A stretch of DNA of 64,000 nt from Chitinophaga arvensicola (GCF_900110835.1 NZ_FOJG01000001.1:496001-560000), one strand, 5' to 3'; numbered from the stretch's first letter, positions 50,316 to 59,610 are shown. A program made the numbers and translations. The notes: generated by a model not told the origin, from the sequence alone.

Positions 50316-50372
50316 CGGGTTAGTGGGGAGATAATAACGGCCGGAAACCGTTGCTATCTCCCTGCTAACCCG
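50316..50372. repeat. GGGGAGATA hairpin element after kbl
   Basis: A 57-base element folds on itself: outer arms CGGGTTAG / CTAACCCG, then GGGAGATA / TATCTCCC, then ACGG / CCGT around a short loop. It shares the GGGGAGATA core with the element at 9118-9196. It lies 52 bases after kbl and may end its transcript, but it has no downstream T run and looks like a REP-type repeat. Confidence 0.65.
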
Positions 50373-50400
50373 TAATTCGTTATTCTTACTCCGTAATTGT

Positions 50401-50408
50401 TACTTTTG
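50401..50408 (+). promoter_or_regulatory. -7 element of the class D beta-lactamase-like gene
   Basis: TACTTTTG matches the TAnnTTTG consensus, 20 bases before the upstream Met (50429) and 26 before the Met at 50435. A TTCG at 50376-50379 is only a weak -33 candidate. Confidence 0.4.
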
Positions 50409-50434
50409 CACCTCATAACTCAATCATTATGCAG

Positions 50435-51238
50435 ATGAAACGATTTGGCTGGATGTTACTGGCGATGGGCCTGTTCCTCGCAGCCTGCGCGCCGAATAAT
50501 GTAAAGGAAGAGAAAGACTGGGAAAAGTATTTCGCCCAATACAAAGTAGAAGGCACCTTCATGCTGTTCAATAACAGCCAGGGAGAATTTAAAGTGTATA
50601 ACCTGGAAAGGGCTAAAAAACGCTTTCAGCCTGCATCTACTTTCAATATATTCAGTTCCCTGGTAGGAATTCATACCGGCGCTATCAAAGACACCAGCAT
50701 GGTGATTCCCTGGGATGGCATTACCCGTCAGTTCCCCGAATGGAACAAAGACCTCACCATGGCGCAGGCTTTCAAAACAGGCGCCGAACCGTATTTCCAG
50801 GAAATAGCACGCCGCATCGGTCAGCCCACCATGCAACTGTGGCTCGACTCCGTAAAATACGGCAACATGAAAATCAGCCGTATTGATACCTTCTGGCTTG
50901 ATAATTCCCTGCTGGTTTCACCGGATGAAGAGCTTGGCCTGGCAAAAAAACTCTACTTCGATCAACTGCCGTTTGCAAAAACAACCATGAAAACCGTTCG
51001 CGATGTGATGCTCATGGAAAAAACGCCAAAGTATGAACTCTCCTACAAAACCGGAGGAGACTACAACGATGCGAAAAAACTGGGCTGGATTGTAGGATGG
51101 ATCGAAGAAAACAGACACCCGACTTTCTTTGTGCTGAATATAGAATCGGAAGATCCGAAACTGGATATTCCGAAAGTACGGATGGAAATCCTGCGCGGCA
51201 TACTCACAGAAGCCGGCTACTTCAAAGGCGAAATGTAG
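50435..51238 (+). CDS. Class D beta-lactamase-like (OXA-like) lipoprotein, catalytic motifs degraded
   Basis: A 267-residue lipoprotein (WMLLAMGLFLAAC, lipobox Cys at about residue 19) with the fold of class D beta-lactamases. The family serine motif is present but reads PASTFNIF: the residue that should be the carbamylated lysine of STFK is Asn (AAT at 50645-50647). The SxV motif before PYFQEIARRIGQ reads GAE. Later motifs survive: KYGNMKIS (YGN), FWLDNSLLVS and SYKTGGDY (KTG). Without the lysine and SxV, ordinary beta-lactam hydrolysis is unlikely. It may be a penicillin-binding or sensor relative. The Met six bases upstream (50429) is an alternative start. Fold call secure; function uncertain. 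Confidence 0.8.
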   Translation: MKRFGWMLLAMGLFLAACAPNNVKEEKDWEKYFAQYKVEGTFMLFNNSQGEFKVYNLERAKKRFQPASTFNIFSSLVGIHTGAIKDTSMVIPWDGITRQFPEWNKDLTMAQAFKTGAEPYFQEIARRIGQPTMQLWLDSVKYGNMKISRIDTFWLDNSLLVSPDEELGLAKKLYFDQLPFAKTTMKTVRDVMLMEKTPKYELSYKTGGDYNDAKKLGWIVGWIEENRHPTFFVLNIESEDPKLDIPKVRMEILRGILTEAGYFKGEM

Positions 51239-51538
51239 TATTACTCTATAATACCGGACGCTGGTGATTCCCGACGGAGTCTCCAGCTTTTTTGTTTTCC
51301 GGAGATGACTAACGGGTAATCTCCATCAGGCTACAGCCCGTTTCCCCAGCCCGCTGCTTTTCAGGCACTTACCCCGGCGAAAACATCGCCCGCCCTGCTT
51401 TTCCGGCTCCCCAACTTTTCACCGGATCGTTAAAAAAACGATAAAACCCCTTCCCAACGGCTTGCAATACGTGACAAAAAAATTATTTTTGATATCTTAC
51501 CTGGTTTACTACCGGTAACGGATATCTTAAAATCGAAT
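51239..51538. other. Intergenic region between the OXA-like gene and batB
   Basis: No gene was seen in these 300 bases. The terminator at 51260-51293 belongs to the upstream gene. A small inverted repeat, GGAGAT / ATCTCC, near 51301-51324 resembles the GGGGAGATA elements but is shorter. No batB promoter consensus was recognised. Confidence 0.5.
51260..51293 (+). terminator. Terminator after the OXA-like gene
   Basis: GCTGGTGA / TCTCCAGC (one mismatch) pairs around a 12-base loop and is followed by TTTTTTG. It lies 21 bases after the stop. Confidence 0.8.
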
Positions 51539-52558
51539 ATGTTACGATTTCAGCATAGTGAATATTTATGGGCATTGGTGCTCCTGTTGGTTTTACAGGT
51601 GGCCTTTCTGGGTGTGTCCTGGTGGAAACGCCGTTCTATACGTCGTATCGGGGATCAGGCGCTGGTAGAAAAATTGTTTACCGGCTACTCCCGTAAACTG
51701 TTTGTATTAAAGTTCCTGCTTATTTTCCTGGCCTTCTTCTTTGGCGTAGTAGGGCTGGCCAACCTGCAAAAGGGAAGCCGCATGGAAAAGATCACCCGCA
51801 AGGGAGTCGATGTGATGATTGCCCTGGACGTGAGTAAAAGTATGCTGGCCACGGATGTGCAACCCGATCGTCTTACCCGCGCCCGTCAGCTGATCAGTAA
51901 ACTGATGGATAAACTGGATAACGACCGCGTAGGCCTTGTGGTTTTTGCCGGGAATGCTTATCTCCAGATGCCGCTGACGGTTGATTATTCTGCTGCAAAA
52001 ATGTATCTCAGCACTGTATCTCCCGATATGATACCTACACAGGGTACCGCTATCGGGCAAGCCATACAGGTATCTGATGAAGCTTTCAATAAAAAAGAAC
52101 GCAAACATAAAGCCCTCATCATCATTTCCGACGGGGAAGACCATGATGAAACGGCTATACAGCGCACCAAAGCGGCTTTCGAAAACGGCGCAGTGACCAA
52201 TACTATCGGTATCGGTTCCGCTGCCGGCTCTCCCCTGCCCGATCCGGAAACCGGCGGCATGAAAAAAGACCGTGAAGGAAATACCGTTATTTCCAAGCTG
52301 AATGAAGAAGAACTTAAATCTATTGCAGCTGCCGGTAAAGGCATTTACCAGCACCTTGATAATAATACCGATGATGTAGTGAATACACTCGTTGCCAAAA
52401 TAGATGGCATGGAGCAGAAAGAATTCGGGGAGAATGTATTCACAGATTACAACAGTTATTTTCAATATTTCCTGGGCATATGCCTGGCATTACTGCTGAT
52501 CGAATTCTTTATTCCTGAAGTCCGTTACAAACGTACTCCGGATTCACCGGCAGTTTAA
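51539..52558 (+). CDS. batB: VWA-domain membrane protein BatB
   Basis: This 339-residue protein has two N-terminal membrane helices (about 8-26 and 57-77), a von Willebrand A domain and a C-terminal helix (YFLGICLALLLIEFFI). The MIDAS metal site is intact: DVSKSM (about residue 99), a Thr in TVDYSAAKMYL and an Asp in SDGEDHDETAI. This is the BatB layout of the Bacteroidota Bat operon, which is associated with aerotolerance and moxR AAA ATPases. Here batC follows after 12 bases, but no batA, batD, batE or moxR is adjacent in the window. Confidence 0.88.
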   Translation: MLRFQHSEYLWALVLLLVLQVAFLGVSWWKRRSIRRIGDQALVEKLFTGYSRKLFVLKFLLIFLAFFFGVVGLANLQKGSRMEKITRKGVDVMIALDVSKSMLATDVQPDRLTRARQLISKLMDKLDNDRVGLVVFAGNAYLQMPLTVDYSAAKMYLSTVSPDMIPTQGTAIGQAIQVSDEAFNKKERKHKALIIISDGEDHDETAIQRTKAAFENGAVTNTIGIGSAAGSPLPDPETGGMKKDREGNTVISKLNEEELKSIAAAGKGIYQHLDNNTDDVVNTLVAKIDGMEQKEFGENVFTDYNSYFQYFLGICLALLLIEFFIPEVRYKRTPDSPAV

Positions 52559-52570
52559 TTACATTGGCTC

Positions 52571-53371
52571 ATGAAGATTACTTTTATAAAATATTGTCTT
52601 TTTACCACAGCGGTTCTACTGAGCAGCCTCGGCAGCTTTGCGCAGAACGGTTCCAATAAGTTTATCCGCAAAGGCAACGAACTGTATCAGAAACAACAGT
52701 ACACCGACGCCGAAGCCAGCTACAAAAAAGCCCTGGAGCAGAACGCACAATCTGCAGAAGGTAGCTATAACCTTGGTAACTCACTGTACCAGCAAAAGCG
52801 CTACGACGACGCCCGGGCACAATATGCCAATAGCCTGAAACTAAGCGGTAAACCCGCTGTTAAATCAGACGCTGACTACAACATCGGCAATACTTTCATG
52901 GAAGGTAAAAAGTGGGAAGAAAGCATTAAATCGTATAAACAGGCATTGAAAATCAACCCGTCTGACGAAGATGCCCGCTATAACCTCGCCTATGCACAGG
53001 CCATGCTGAAAAAACAACAGCAAGGCGGCGGTGGCGACGACAAAAAAGATAACAAAGACAAAAATAAAGACAAGAACAAAAACGATAAGAACAAGGACCA
53101 GGACAAAAACAAAGACCAGGACAAGGACAAATCCGATAAAGACAAGGACAAGGATAAAAACAAAGATCAGAACAAAGACCAGCAGAATAAGGACCAGGAT
53201 AAAGGCGACAAAGACAAGGAAGATCAGCAGAAACCTGAACCACAACCCAGCAAAATGAGCAAACAGGAAGCAGAACGCTTGCTGCAGGCACTATCGCAGG
53301 AAGAGAAGAAGTTGCAGGATAAAGCAAAGAAAGTGAAGGGACAGATAGTACCGAAAGACAAAGACTGGTAG
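52571..53371 (+). CDS. batC: TPR protein BatC with Lys/Asp-rich low-complexity region
   Basis: A 266-residue secreted protein whose signal peptide (LFTTAVLLSSLGSFAQ) precedes three TPR units (KFIRKGNELYQKQQYTDAEA, SYNLGNSLYQQKRYDDARAQ, DYNIGNTFMEGKKWEESIKS). About 70 residues from 155 are almost wholly Lys, Asp, Asn and Gln in KDKNKDQ-type units, then comes a short Glu/Lys helix (KQEAERLLQALSQEEKKLQD). BatC proteins of the Bat operon have the same TPR-plus-charged-tail form. It lies 12 bases after batB and shares its transcript; a terminator follows. The charged tail is probably disordered. Confidence 0.85.
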   Translation: MKITFIKYCLFTTAVLLSSLGSFAQNGSNKFIRKGNELYQKQQYTDAEASYKKALEQNAQSAEGSYNLGNSLYQQKRYDDARAQYANSLKLSGKPAVKSDADYNIGNTFMEGKKWEESIKSYKQALKINPSDEDARYNLAYAQAMLKKQQQGGGGDDKKDNKDKNKDKNKNDKNKDQDKNKDQDKDKSDKDKDKDKNKDQNKDQQNKDQDKGDKDKEDQQKPEPQPSKMSKQEAERLLQALSQEEKKLQDKAKKVKGQIVPKDKDW

Positions 53372-53411
53372 TACTTCATCCACTCTATCAATACCACATC
53401 CCGGAGCAGGC

Positions 53412-53437
53412 CATCCCGCTTCGGGATGTTTTATTTT
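53412..53437 (+). terminator. Terminator after batC
   Basis: CATCCCG / CGGGATG with a three-base CTT loop is followed by TTTTATTTTG. It lies 41 bases after the batC stop. Confidence 0.85.
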
Positions 53438-53474
53438 GCAGTAAACGCTGCTTGGCCGGCAGGGCATAAAAAAA

Positions 53475-53494
53475 CCGGAATAAGAATATTCCGG
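53475..53494 (-). terminator. Possible terminator of the efflux operon
   Basis: CCGGAATA / TATTCCGG pairs around an AGAA loop. On the reverse strand it is followed by a T run (TTTTTTTTATG). It is 260 bases beyond the adaptor stop, so it would end a longer untranslated tail. Confidence 0.6.
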
Positions 53495-53754
53495 CCGTTT
53501 TACCTAAACCTACAACTGTTACGCGGCGGTAACAATTCTCTTTCGTGTTTTAAAGCAACAGCGCCTCCTTTGCAGAAGCGCTGTATTGCCTGATTCATCG
53601 GGGAAGTATGTTTGCCTGCTACTCGTCACTCTTTACTTTAACGTTTACAGTCCGGTTAATTGGTCCTTTGCTTGTTTGATTCGTGTAGTCGTGCTATTGA
53701 TTCATCTACCGGTTGATTCCTTTTTCGCAAACATCTTCCCGCCTTAAACACACA

Positions 53755-54903
53755 TTATTTTGCCACCGCCTGTAAGGTGGTGCCTTCTTTAATTTCATCG
53801 CTGCCATTCTGCACCAGCTGATCGTTGTCTGACAGATCGCCGAATACTTCTACCTGTCCGTTGGATTCATTCCCACATTTCACCGGCGTCCATACCGCCT
53901 TGTTATTCACGGATTTGATCACAAATACCTTCTCTGAATTAGCGACGATCGCGGATTTAGGCACGATGTACACATCTTTCTTGCCTGGCATCGGCATCTG
54001 TACTTCTGCATACATTCCTGGCAGCAGGCGGGCCGCTTTGTTGGCCACATCCATTTCCAATATTTCAGAACGGAGTTTTACATCCAGGCTTCCGGCGATA
54101 CGATTTACTTTCGCGGTGAAAGTATCTCCCGGCAGGGATTTCACGGTAAAACGCACATCATTGGCATGATGGGCTTCATCGGTATAGATCTCCGGAACGG
54201 CTACGGATAAACGTAATTTCTGTTGCTCTTCCAGGCGGAACAAAGGCCTGTCAGAACCCTTTCCAGCAGGGCCTACGTAGGTACCCGGATGCACATTACG
54301 CTGACTGATCACACCACTGAACGGTGCGCGGATCACCAGGTAGCCCAGCATCTGCTGTACTTCGTGGTAGGAAGAACGGGAGGATAACAACTCCGCACTG
54401 TCGGCGCTCATTTTCTCAAAGGCCATATCGAGGTCGTTGGGAGAAATGGTACCGGGTACCTTGCTGGTTTTCAGCAAACGCTCATACGTAGCGCGGCTGG
54501 CGCGGAACATGGCTTCCTTTGTATGGAGCCTGGACTGCGCTTCCAGCAATTGTGTATTCATTTCCGGTGCATCCAGGGTGGCTAACACCTGACCGGCGGT
54601 TACCTGGCTACCCAGATCCACATTCACATTTTTTACATAGCTGTTCACTTTTGCATAAAGATCTGCAAACTGAAACGGCTTGATTTCTCCGGGTAATTTC
54701 AGGGAGGCATCCAGCTGGCTCTTCTGCAGGTGAATGATCTTCACCTGCACACGCTGGTTGTCTGTTTCTTTTTCATCGTCTGCCCGGGAGCTATGGCAGG
54801 AGGTAAATAACAAACCTATTGGCAATAACGCAGCAGCCGTCATGACCCGATACGACAGGCTGTATTTATTTATATTCATGATATTGATATGTCGTTTAGT
54901 CAT
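53755..54903 (-). CDS. RND efflux periplasmic adaptor subunit
   Basis: The membrane-fusion subunit of a tripartite RND pump, bridging the inner-membrane transporter and the outer-membrane TolC-like channel. It has about 380 residues. A lipoprotein-like signal (LLPIGLLFTSC) is followed by the biotinyl-lipoyl motif VNVDLGSQVTAGQVLATLD, an alpha-helical hairpin of about 60 residues, the second lipoyl half YLVIRAPFSGVISQRNVHPG, and a beta-barrel with IYTDEAHHANDVRFTVKSLP. The start is set at 54903 because the open frame further upstream overlaps the transporter's stop; the Met at 54879 is equally possible. It is the last gene of the operon. Confidence 0.9.
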   Translation of the reverse strand: MTKRHINIMNINKYSLSYRVMTAAALLPIGLLFTSCHSSRADDEKETDNQRVQVKIIHLQKSQLDASLKLPGEIKPFQFADLYAKVNSYVKNVNVDLGSQVTAGQVLATLDAPEMNTQLLEAQSRLHTKEAMFRASRATYERLLKTSKVPGTISPNDLDMAFEKMSADSAELLSSRSSYHEVQQMLGYLVIRAPFSGVISQRNVHPGTYVGPAGKGSDRPLFRLEEQQKLRLSVAVPEIYTDEAHHANDVRFTVKSLPGDTFTAKVNRIAGSLDVKLRSEILEMDVANKAARLLPGMYAEVQMPMPGKKDVYIVPKSAIVANSEKVFVIKSVNNKAVWTPVKCGNESNGQVEVFGDLSDNDQLVQNGSDEIKEGTTLQAVAK

Positions 54904-54919
54904 TATAGTGATACTTGAA

Positions 54920-57900
54920 TTAAACACGTGGTGCACCCGGAACGTAATACTGGCTGTTTTCATCTTCTGGATCCAGGGATACCGATTTTACGGTAGATTT
55001 CTGCTGTACCCAGGAGAAGATCAACGGTAAAATGAACAGGGAAGCGAAAGTGCTGGCAATCAATCCGCCGATTACCGCGCGGCCCAGCGGAGCCGTCTGA
55101 TCGCCCGCTTCACCGAGGCCGGAAGCCATCGGAATCATACCCGCCACCATGGCTATGCTCGTCATCAGGATAGGACGCAGACGGATGGAAGTACCTTCCA
55201 GCGCCGACCTCGTCGAATCATGATTTTCCAGTCGCAGTTTTTCTGCATTCGTAATCAGCAGGATCGCATTCGCTACCGATACCCCCACCGACATAATAAT
55301 ACCCATGTAAGATTGCAGATTCAGTGTAGATCCCGTGAGCAGCAACATGATCAACGAGCCCGCCAATACCGCAGGGATCGTAGAAATTACCACCAGCGCT
55401 ACTTTGAACGACTGGAAATTAGCTGCCAGCAACAGCAGGATCACAATAATCGCTACCAGCAGTCCGGATTGCAGGCTGTCCAGTGTTTCATTCAGCAGGT
55501 TCATTAAACCGCGCTTTTCTACTGTAATACCACGGGGCGGCTCACCGGCACGTTTAATCGCTTCTGCCACTGCCGCAGATGCATTGCCCAGGTCTTTCTT
55601 ATAAATGTTGGCGCCAATGGATACAATCCTTACTGCACCAATACGATCGTATTCTCCTACCACAGTATCCGGCTGTAACGTAGCTACATCTCCCAGTGAA
55701 GGACGGGTACTGTTTTTACTGATCGGAATAGCCGCCATATCATTGATGCTGGACATCTCATTTTCCGGTACAGAAATCTGCACAAAATAAGAAGTAGCAT
55801 TCCGTTCGTCGAGCCAGTTATTTTTTTCCGTGAAACGGCTGGAGGAAGTAGAGGCGGTGAGCGATTTCGAAATGTCTGTAATACTCACGCCTAGTTGTCC
55901 GGCCCTTTCCCGGTCAATGTTTACACGGATCGCCGGATAGTCCATCGGCTGGTTAATCTGTACATCACGGAGGTAAGGGATTTTCTTCATTTCTTCCAAC
56001 ACCTTCTTCGCATAAGGCACGCTCTCTTTCAGATTCTTACCCATCACGGCAATCTCAATCGGTGTAGAAGCGCCCTGGCTCATCACTTTATCGGTCAGGT
56101 CGATAGGTTCAAAACTCATCTTCACTTCCGGCATCTGTTCATGGATCCGTTTGCGGAACTTCTCCTTGAATTCGTCCATATTGATCTTGAAGTCTTCTTT
56201 CATATTTACCTGTAACACCGCCTCATTAGGTGTGGCCATAAACAGATAAATGGGGTTGGTAGAATAGGACGATGGATGAGTACCGATGAAGGAAGAAGTG
56301 ATGTCGATATTTTTCGCACCAACAATTTCCTTCAGGATATCTGTGGACTTAATAAGCATGGTTTCCGTCCGTTCCAAACGCGTTCCGGTGGGCTCTTTGA
56401 GCCTTAACTGGAACTGGCCGTTATTCAGTTTAGGTAAAATATCACGGCCTATGATACTCATACACAATGCTACTATACCAATAACCCCAATAAAGTAAGC
56501 GCCGATAACCAGCTTGCGTCTTTTCAACAGGTTTTCCAACCAGCTGATGAAGCGCAGCTTAAAGCGATCGAAGCCGGAAATAGTTTTAACATGTTGTTTT
56601 TCGTCGGCAATTTCTGTTTCAATATATCCGGCTGTTTTATGCGCATCGCCGGTGTGTACATGCGGGTGACCATGATGTTTGAACTTGTTGGCATCGAGCA
56701 TCCAGTTAGCCAGGATCGGCACCAGTGTTTGTGACAGCAGGTAAGACGCGATCATGGAAAAACCAATCGCCAGCGACAATGGCATAAACATCGCACGGGG
56801 TACCCCTTTCATGGTAAAGGAAGGTGCGAATACGGCCAGGATACACAAGAGGATCAGCAGTTTTGGAAACGCTATTTCCTGGCAGGCATGCCACACGGCC
56901 TGGGCTTTGGGTTTCCCCATCTCCAGGTGCTGGTGGATGTTTTCAATGGTAACAGTAGATTCATCTACCAGGATACCAATGGCCAGCGCCAATCCGCTCA
57001 GCGTCATGATGTTGATGGTTTGCCCGAAAAGTTTCAGCAACATCACGCCTATGATGATAGACACCGGGATGGTGATGATGACGATGTAGGCACTGCGGCG
57101 ATCCCCCAGGAACAGCAATACCATCAATGCAGTGAGCACCGCACCGATCACACCTTCACTGATCAGGCTTTTCACGGCATTGATCACATACACGCTCTGG
57201 TCAAATACAAAAGATATTTTGACATCTTCCGGCAGTAATTTCTGAATGTTCGGCAACGCTGCTTTCAGGTTGTTCACTACGGTCCAGGTGGAGGCGTCGG
57301 CTGTTTTGATGATAGGCAGGTATACGGAACGTTTTCCATCAATCACCGCGTAGCTGCTGGTTACGTCGGCGGCGTCTTCCACTTTCGCCACATCTCTAAC
57401 AAACACAGTAGGTCCATCACCCATAATCAATGGAATATTTTCAAATTCCTTTACGGTACGGATCACAGTGTTGGCCGGTGTGAGATAGGTGATATCACCA
57501 ATACGTACGTTACCGGCCGGCGATATCTGGTTATTGTCTTTGATGGCGGCTACTACCTGATCGGCGGACAGATGATGGCTTCGCATCAGTTCGGGATCCA
57601 CATGGATCACGATGGTGCGGGAGTTACCACCAAATGGTGCAGGTGAGGTTAACCCGGCAATACGGCTGAAAGACGGCCGTACCACAGTCATGGCCAGATC
57701 CTGCAGTTCGTTGTTGGAACGGGTAGGACTGCTCAGTGCCAGCTGTCCGATGGGTAAAGTAGATGCATCAAAGCGAATAATAAAAGGCGGTTGCGTACCA
57801 GACGGCATCGAGGAAAATGCACGATTGGCCATGGCTGTCACTTCCGCCGCGGCTTGCGCCATATTCGTTCCTTCGTAAAAAGAGATCTTCATCATCGTGA

Positions 57901-58162
57901 GACCCTGGATATTCTTGGCCTCAATATCTTTTACGCCTGTTACATACAGGAAAAGGTTCTGATAGTTGGTGGCAATAAATCCTTCCATCTGCTGTGGCGA
58001 CATACCGCCATAAGGCTGCGATACGTAGATCGCAGGCAGATTGAGATCAGGAAAGATATCTATCTTAATATCCCGCGTAGCCTGGATACCAAAAAACAAC
58101 AGGCCTACCACCATAACGATGATGGCTATTGGTTTTTGCAGTGCGGTTTTAATCAGGTTCAT
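54920..58162 (-). CDS. RND efflux transporter permease (HAE1/AcrB-like)
   Basis: The inner-membrane transporter of the pump has 1080 residues. Two six-helix repeats each carry a large periplasmic loop. The N-terminal helix begins LIKTALQKPIAIIVMVVGLL. The conserved TM4 motif is LSGLALAIGILVDESTVTIEN, with Asp but Glu-Ser rather than a second Asp next to it. The repeat appears later as IIMSVGVSVANAILLITNAE. It is closer to the hydrophobe/amphiphile type than to the metal-exporting CusA type because the CusA methionines are not seen. It lies 35 bases after tolC and 16 before the adaptor gene. Substrate unknown. Confidence 0.93.
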   Translation of the reverse strand: MNLIKTALQKPIAIIVMVVGLLFFGIQATRDIKIDIFPDLNLPAIYVSQPYGGMSPQQMEGFIATNYQNLFLYVTGVKDIEAKNIQGLTMMKISFYEGTNMAQAAAEVTAMANRAFSSMPSGTQPPFIIRFDASTLPIGQLALSSPTRSNNELQDLAMTVVRPSFSRIAGLTSPAPFGGNSRTIVIHVDPELMRSHHLSADQVVAAIKDNNQISPAGNVRIGDITYLTPANTVIRTVKEFENIPLIMGDGPTVFVRDVAKVEDAADVTSSYAVIDGKRSVYLPIIKTADASTWTVVNNLKAALPNIQKLLPEDVKISFVFDQSVYVINAVKSLISEGVIGAVLTALMVLLFLGDRRSAYIVIITIPVSIIIGVMLLKLFGQTINIMTLSGLALAIGILVDESTVTIENIHQHLEMGKPKAQAVWHACQEIAFPKLLILLCILAVFAPSFTMKGVPRAMFMPLSLAIGFSMIASYLLSQTLVPILANWMLDANKFKHHGHPHVHTGDAHKTAGYIETEIADEKQHVKTISGFDRFKLRFISWLENLLKRRKLVIGAYFIGVIGIVALCMSIIGRDILPKLNNGQFQLRLKEPTGTRLERTETMLIKSTDILKEIVGAKNIDITSSFIGTHPSSYSTNPIYLFMATPNEAVLQVNMKEDFKINMDEFKEKFRKRIHEQMPEVKMSFEPIDLTDKVMSQGASTPIEIAVMGKNLKESVPYAKKVLEEMKKIPYLRDVQINQPMDYPAIRVNIDRERAGQLGVSITDISKSLTASTSSSRFTEKNNWLDERNATSYFVQISVPENEMSSINDMAAIPISKNSTRPSLGDVATLQPDTVVGEYDRIGAVRIVSIGANIYKKDLGNASAAVAEAIKRAGEPPRGITVEKRGLMNLLNETLDSLQSGLLVAIIVILLLLAANFQSFKVALVVISTIPAVLAGSLIMLLLTGSTLNLQSYMGIIMSVGVSVANAILLITNAEKLRLENHDSTRSALEGTSIRLRPILMTSIAMVAGMIPMASGLGEAGDQTAPLGRAVIGGLIASTFASLFILPLIFSWVQQKSTVKSVSLDPEDENSQYYVPGAPRV

Positions 58163-58197
58163 ACAAATATATTCAGAGAATGAAAGCCTATCGTTAA

Positions 58198-59610
58198 TTA
58201 CAGTTGATTCAAAAACAATTGCAGATCGCCTACTGTGGCCGACTTATAAAGAATGGCCTGCCAAACGCCGTTATAAGCAATGTCTCTGTCGGTTTCTGCC
58301 CGGTTAATATTATACAGTGCCTGGGCCAGATCAGCGATATTGGATAATCCGTTTTCATACAGGGTGCTTTTCTGTAAAAAGGCGTCACTGGCGGCTTTCA
58401 GGCCGATGGGCGCTTCCCGGTATTTCTTCACGGCATTATCTATCTGTTGCTCCGACAATTGCAGTTGATGTTGCAGGCGGTTGTATGTTTGATTGTATTC
58501 GTTCTTTAATCCTTCTGTGGTGTAGTGCTGACGTGTAACCTGCGAATGCGTACGCCAGATATCCGTTACGGTCCAGGAGAGATTCAGTCCTACCAGGTAG
58601 TTCGAAATCTGCGGCTTCACGCCCGACCAGTAAGCCTGGCTGTAGTGGCTCAGGTTAGCGGCACTGTAGTCGTTGTCAAATCCGGATCCGCGCGTTTGCA
58701 TCACACCCATAAACGACAGGCGGGGCATAGCGTTTTTGCTGGTGAGCCGTTCATTGGCATCGCTCAGTGTTACCCGGGAGCTGAATAGTTTCAGCAGGGG
58801 TTGATTCTTCAGTGATAGAGAATCCTGTGCGGAAATAGTTTCCAGTAACTGGTTCGGTATTTTGGTGATGAAAGTAGTGTCGAGGATAAAATCCTGCGGC
58901 GGTACGTCCATCATTTCTGCCAGCTTGTTGCTCTGTGAATTTTCATAATTCACCGCGTCTACCAGTGTGAGTTTGGCCTTGGATACTTCTGCGTTGGCGA
59001 TAGAGCTGTCTACCCCGGCTGTGAGGCCGTTCAGCGCCCGGGAAACGATGATCTGTTTCAGGTCTTCCGCGCGTTTCAGGTTAGATTCCATGGAACCTCT
59101 GAGTCGTTGTGCGGCCAGCAGGTTCAGGTAAGCGCCGGCAACGCGCACCTGTTGTTCAAATTTCTCCTGTTCCAGGTCGGCCTGGTTGGTGTAAAGTTGT
59201 TCTTTGGCGGCTTGAACTTTAGCGTGCTGGCGGCCAAAGGTTACTACATCCCAACTGATGTTGGCGAGGTAAAGTCCCCCGAAAGCGGCATTCCAGTTCT
59301 GCGAAGGCAGCACGGGCCCGGAGGCGCCGGTGGTCCAGCCTTTGTATCCCCACATCGGACCGTTTTCTCCGTTTACGGTACCATAACTATTTTGAGCGGC
59401 GAGGTTAAGATCAGGTAAGTATTCTCTTCTTACTGCACTGATATTTGCGTTTGCTGCTTTAGCATAGTTTTCTTTTGCCTTGATGGACTGATAATTTTTC
59501 AGTCCGGTTTCTAATGCATCCTGCAGCGTGAGCGGGCGGGTCTGACCCATCACAACGGCGGAACTACAGCCTGCAATGACCAGCAGGCAAAGTGGTTTCC
59601 AGATGTTCAT
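58198..59610 (-). CDS. TolC-like outer-membrane efflux channel
   Basis: A 470-residue outer-membrane factor with a signal peptide (PLCLLVIAGCSSAVVMGQ) that ends near a Cys, suggesting a lipoprotein. It has the two long TolC-type repeats of about 200 residues: LTLQDALETGLKNYQSIKAK and the second from about residue 250, with helical coiled-coil and beta-strand halves such as LNLSWTVTDIWRTHSQVTRQ. It is the first gene of the efflux operon: tolC, transporter, adaptor. An AraC regulator lies upstream on the same strand, and a TATATTTG promoter element precedes it. Confidence 0.92.
   Translation of the reverse strand: MNIWKPLCLLVIAGCSSAVVMGQTRPLTLQDALETGLKNYQSIKAKENYAKAANANISAVRREYLPDLNLAAQNSYGTVNGENGPMWGYKGWTTGASGPVLPSQNWNAAFGGLYLANISWDVVTFGRQHAKVQAAKEQLYTNQADLEQEKFEQQVRVAGAYLNLLAAQRLRGSMESNLKRAEDLKQIIVSRALNGLTAGVDSSIANAEVSKAKLTLVDAVNYENSQSNKLAEMMDVPPQDFILDTTFITKIPNQLLETISAQDSLSLKNQPLLKLFSSRVTLSDANERLTSKNAMPRLSFMGVMQTRGSGFDNDYSAANLSHYSQAYWSGVKPQISNYLVGLNLSWTVTDIWRTHSQVTRQHYTTEGLKNEYNQTYNRLQHQLQLSEQQIDNAVKKYREAPIGLKAASDAFLQKSTLYENGLSNIADLAQALYNINRAETDRDIAYNGVWQAILYKSATVGDLQLFLNQL

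Larger units (their letters stand above)
53372..53754. other. Intergenic region between batC and the efflux operon
   Basis: No gene was recognised. It holds the terminators of batC (53412) and the efflux operon (53475), with a smaller inverted repeat, CAGCGC / GCGCTG, near 53550-53580. The stretch 53600-53754 is featureless to me. Confidence 0.5.

Noticed and set aside
53041..53230. Lys/Asp-rich run in batC as a tandem DNA repeat or frameshift
   Set aside because: The codons vary between repeats (aaa/aag, gac/gat) and the frame continues into a normal C-terminal helix, so this is a real low-complexity coding region.
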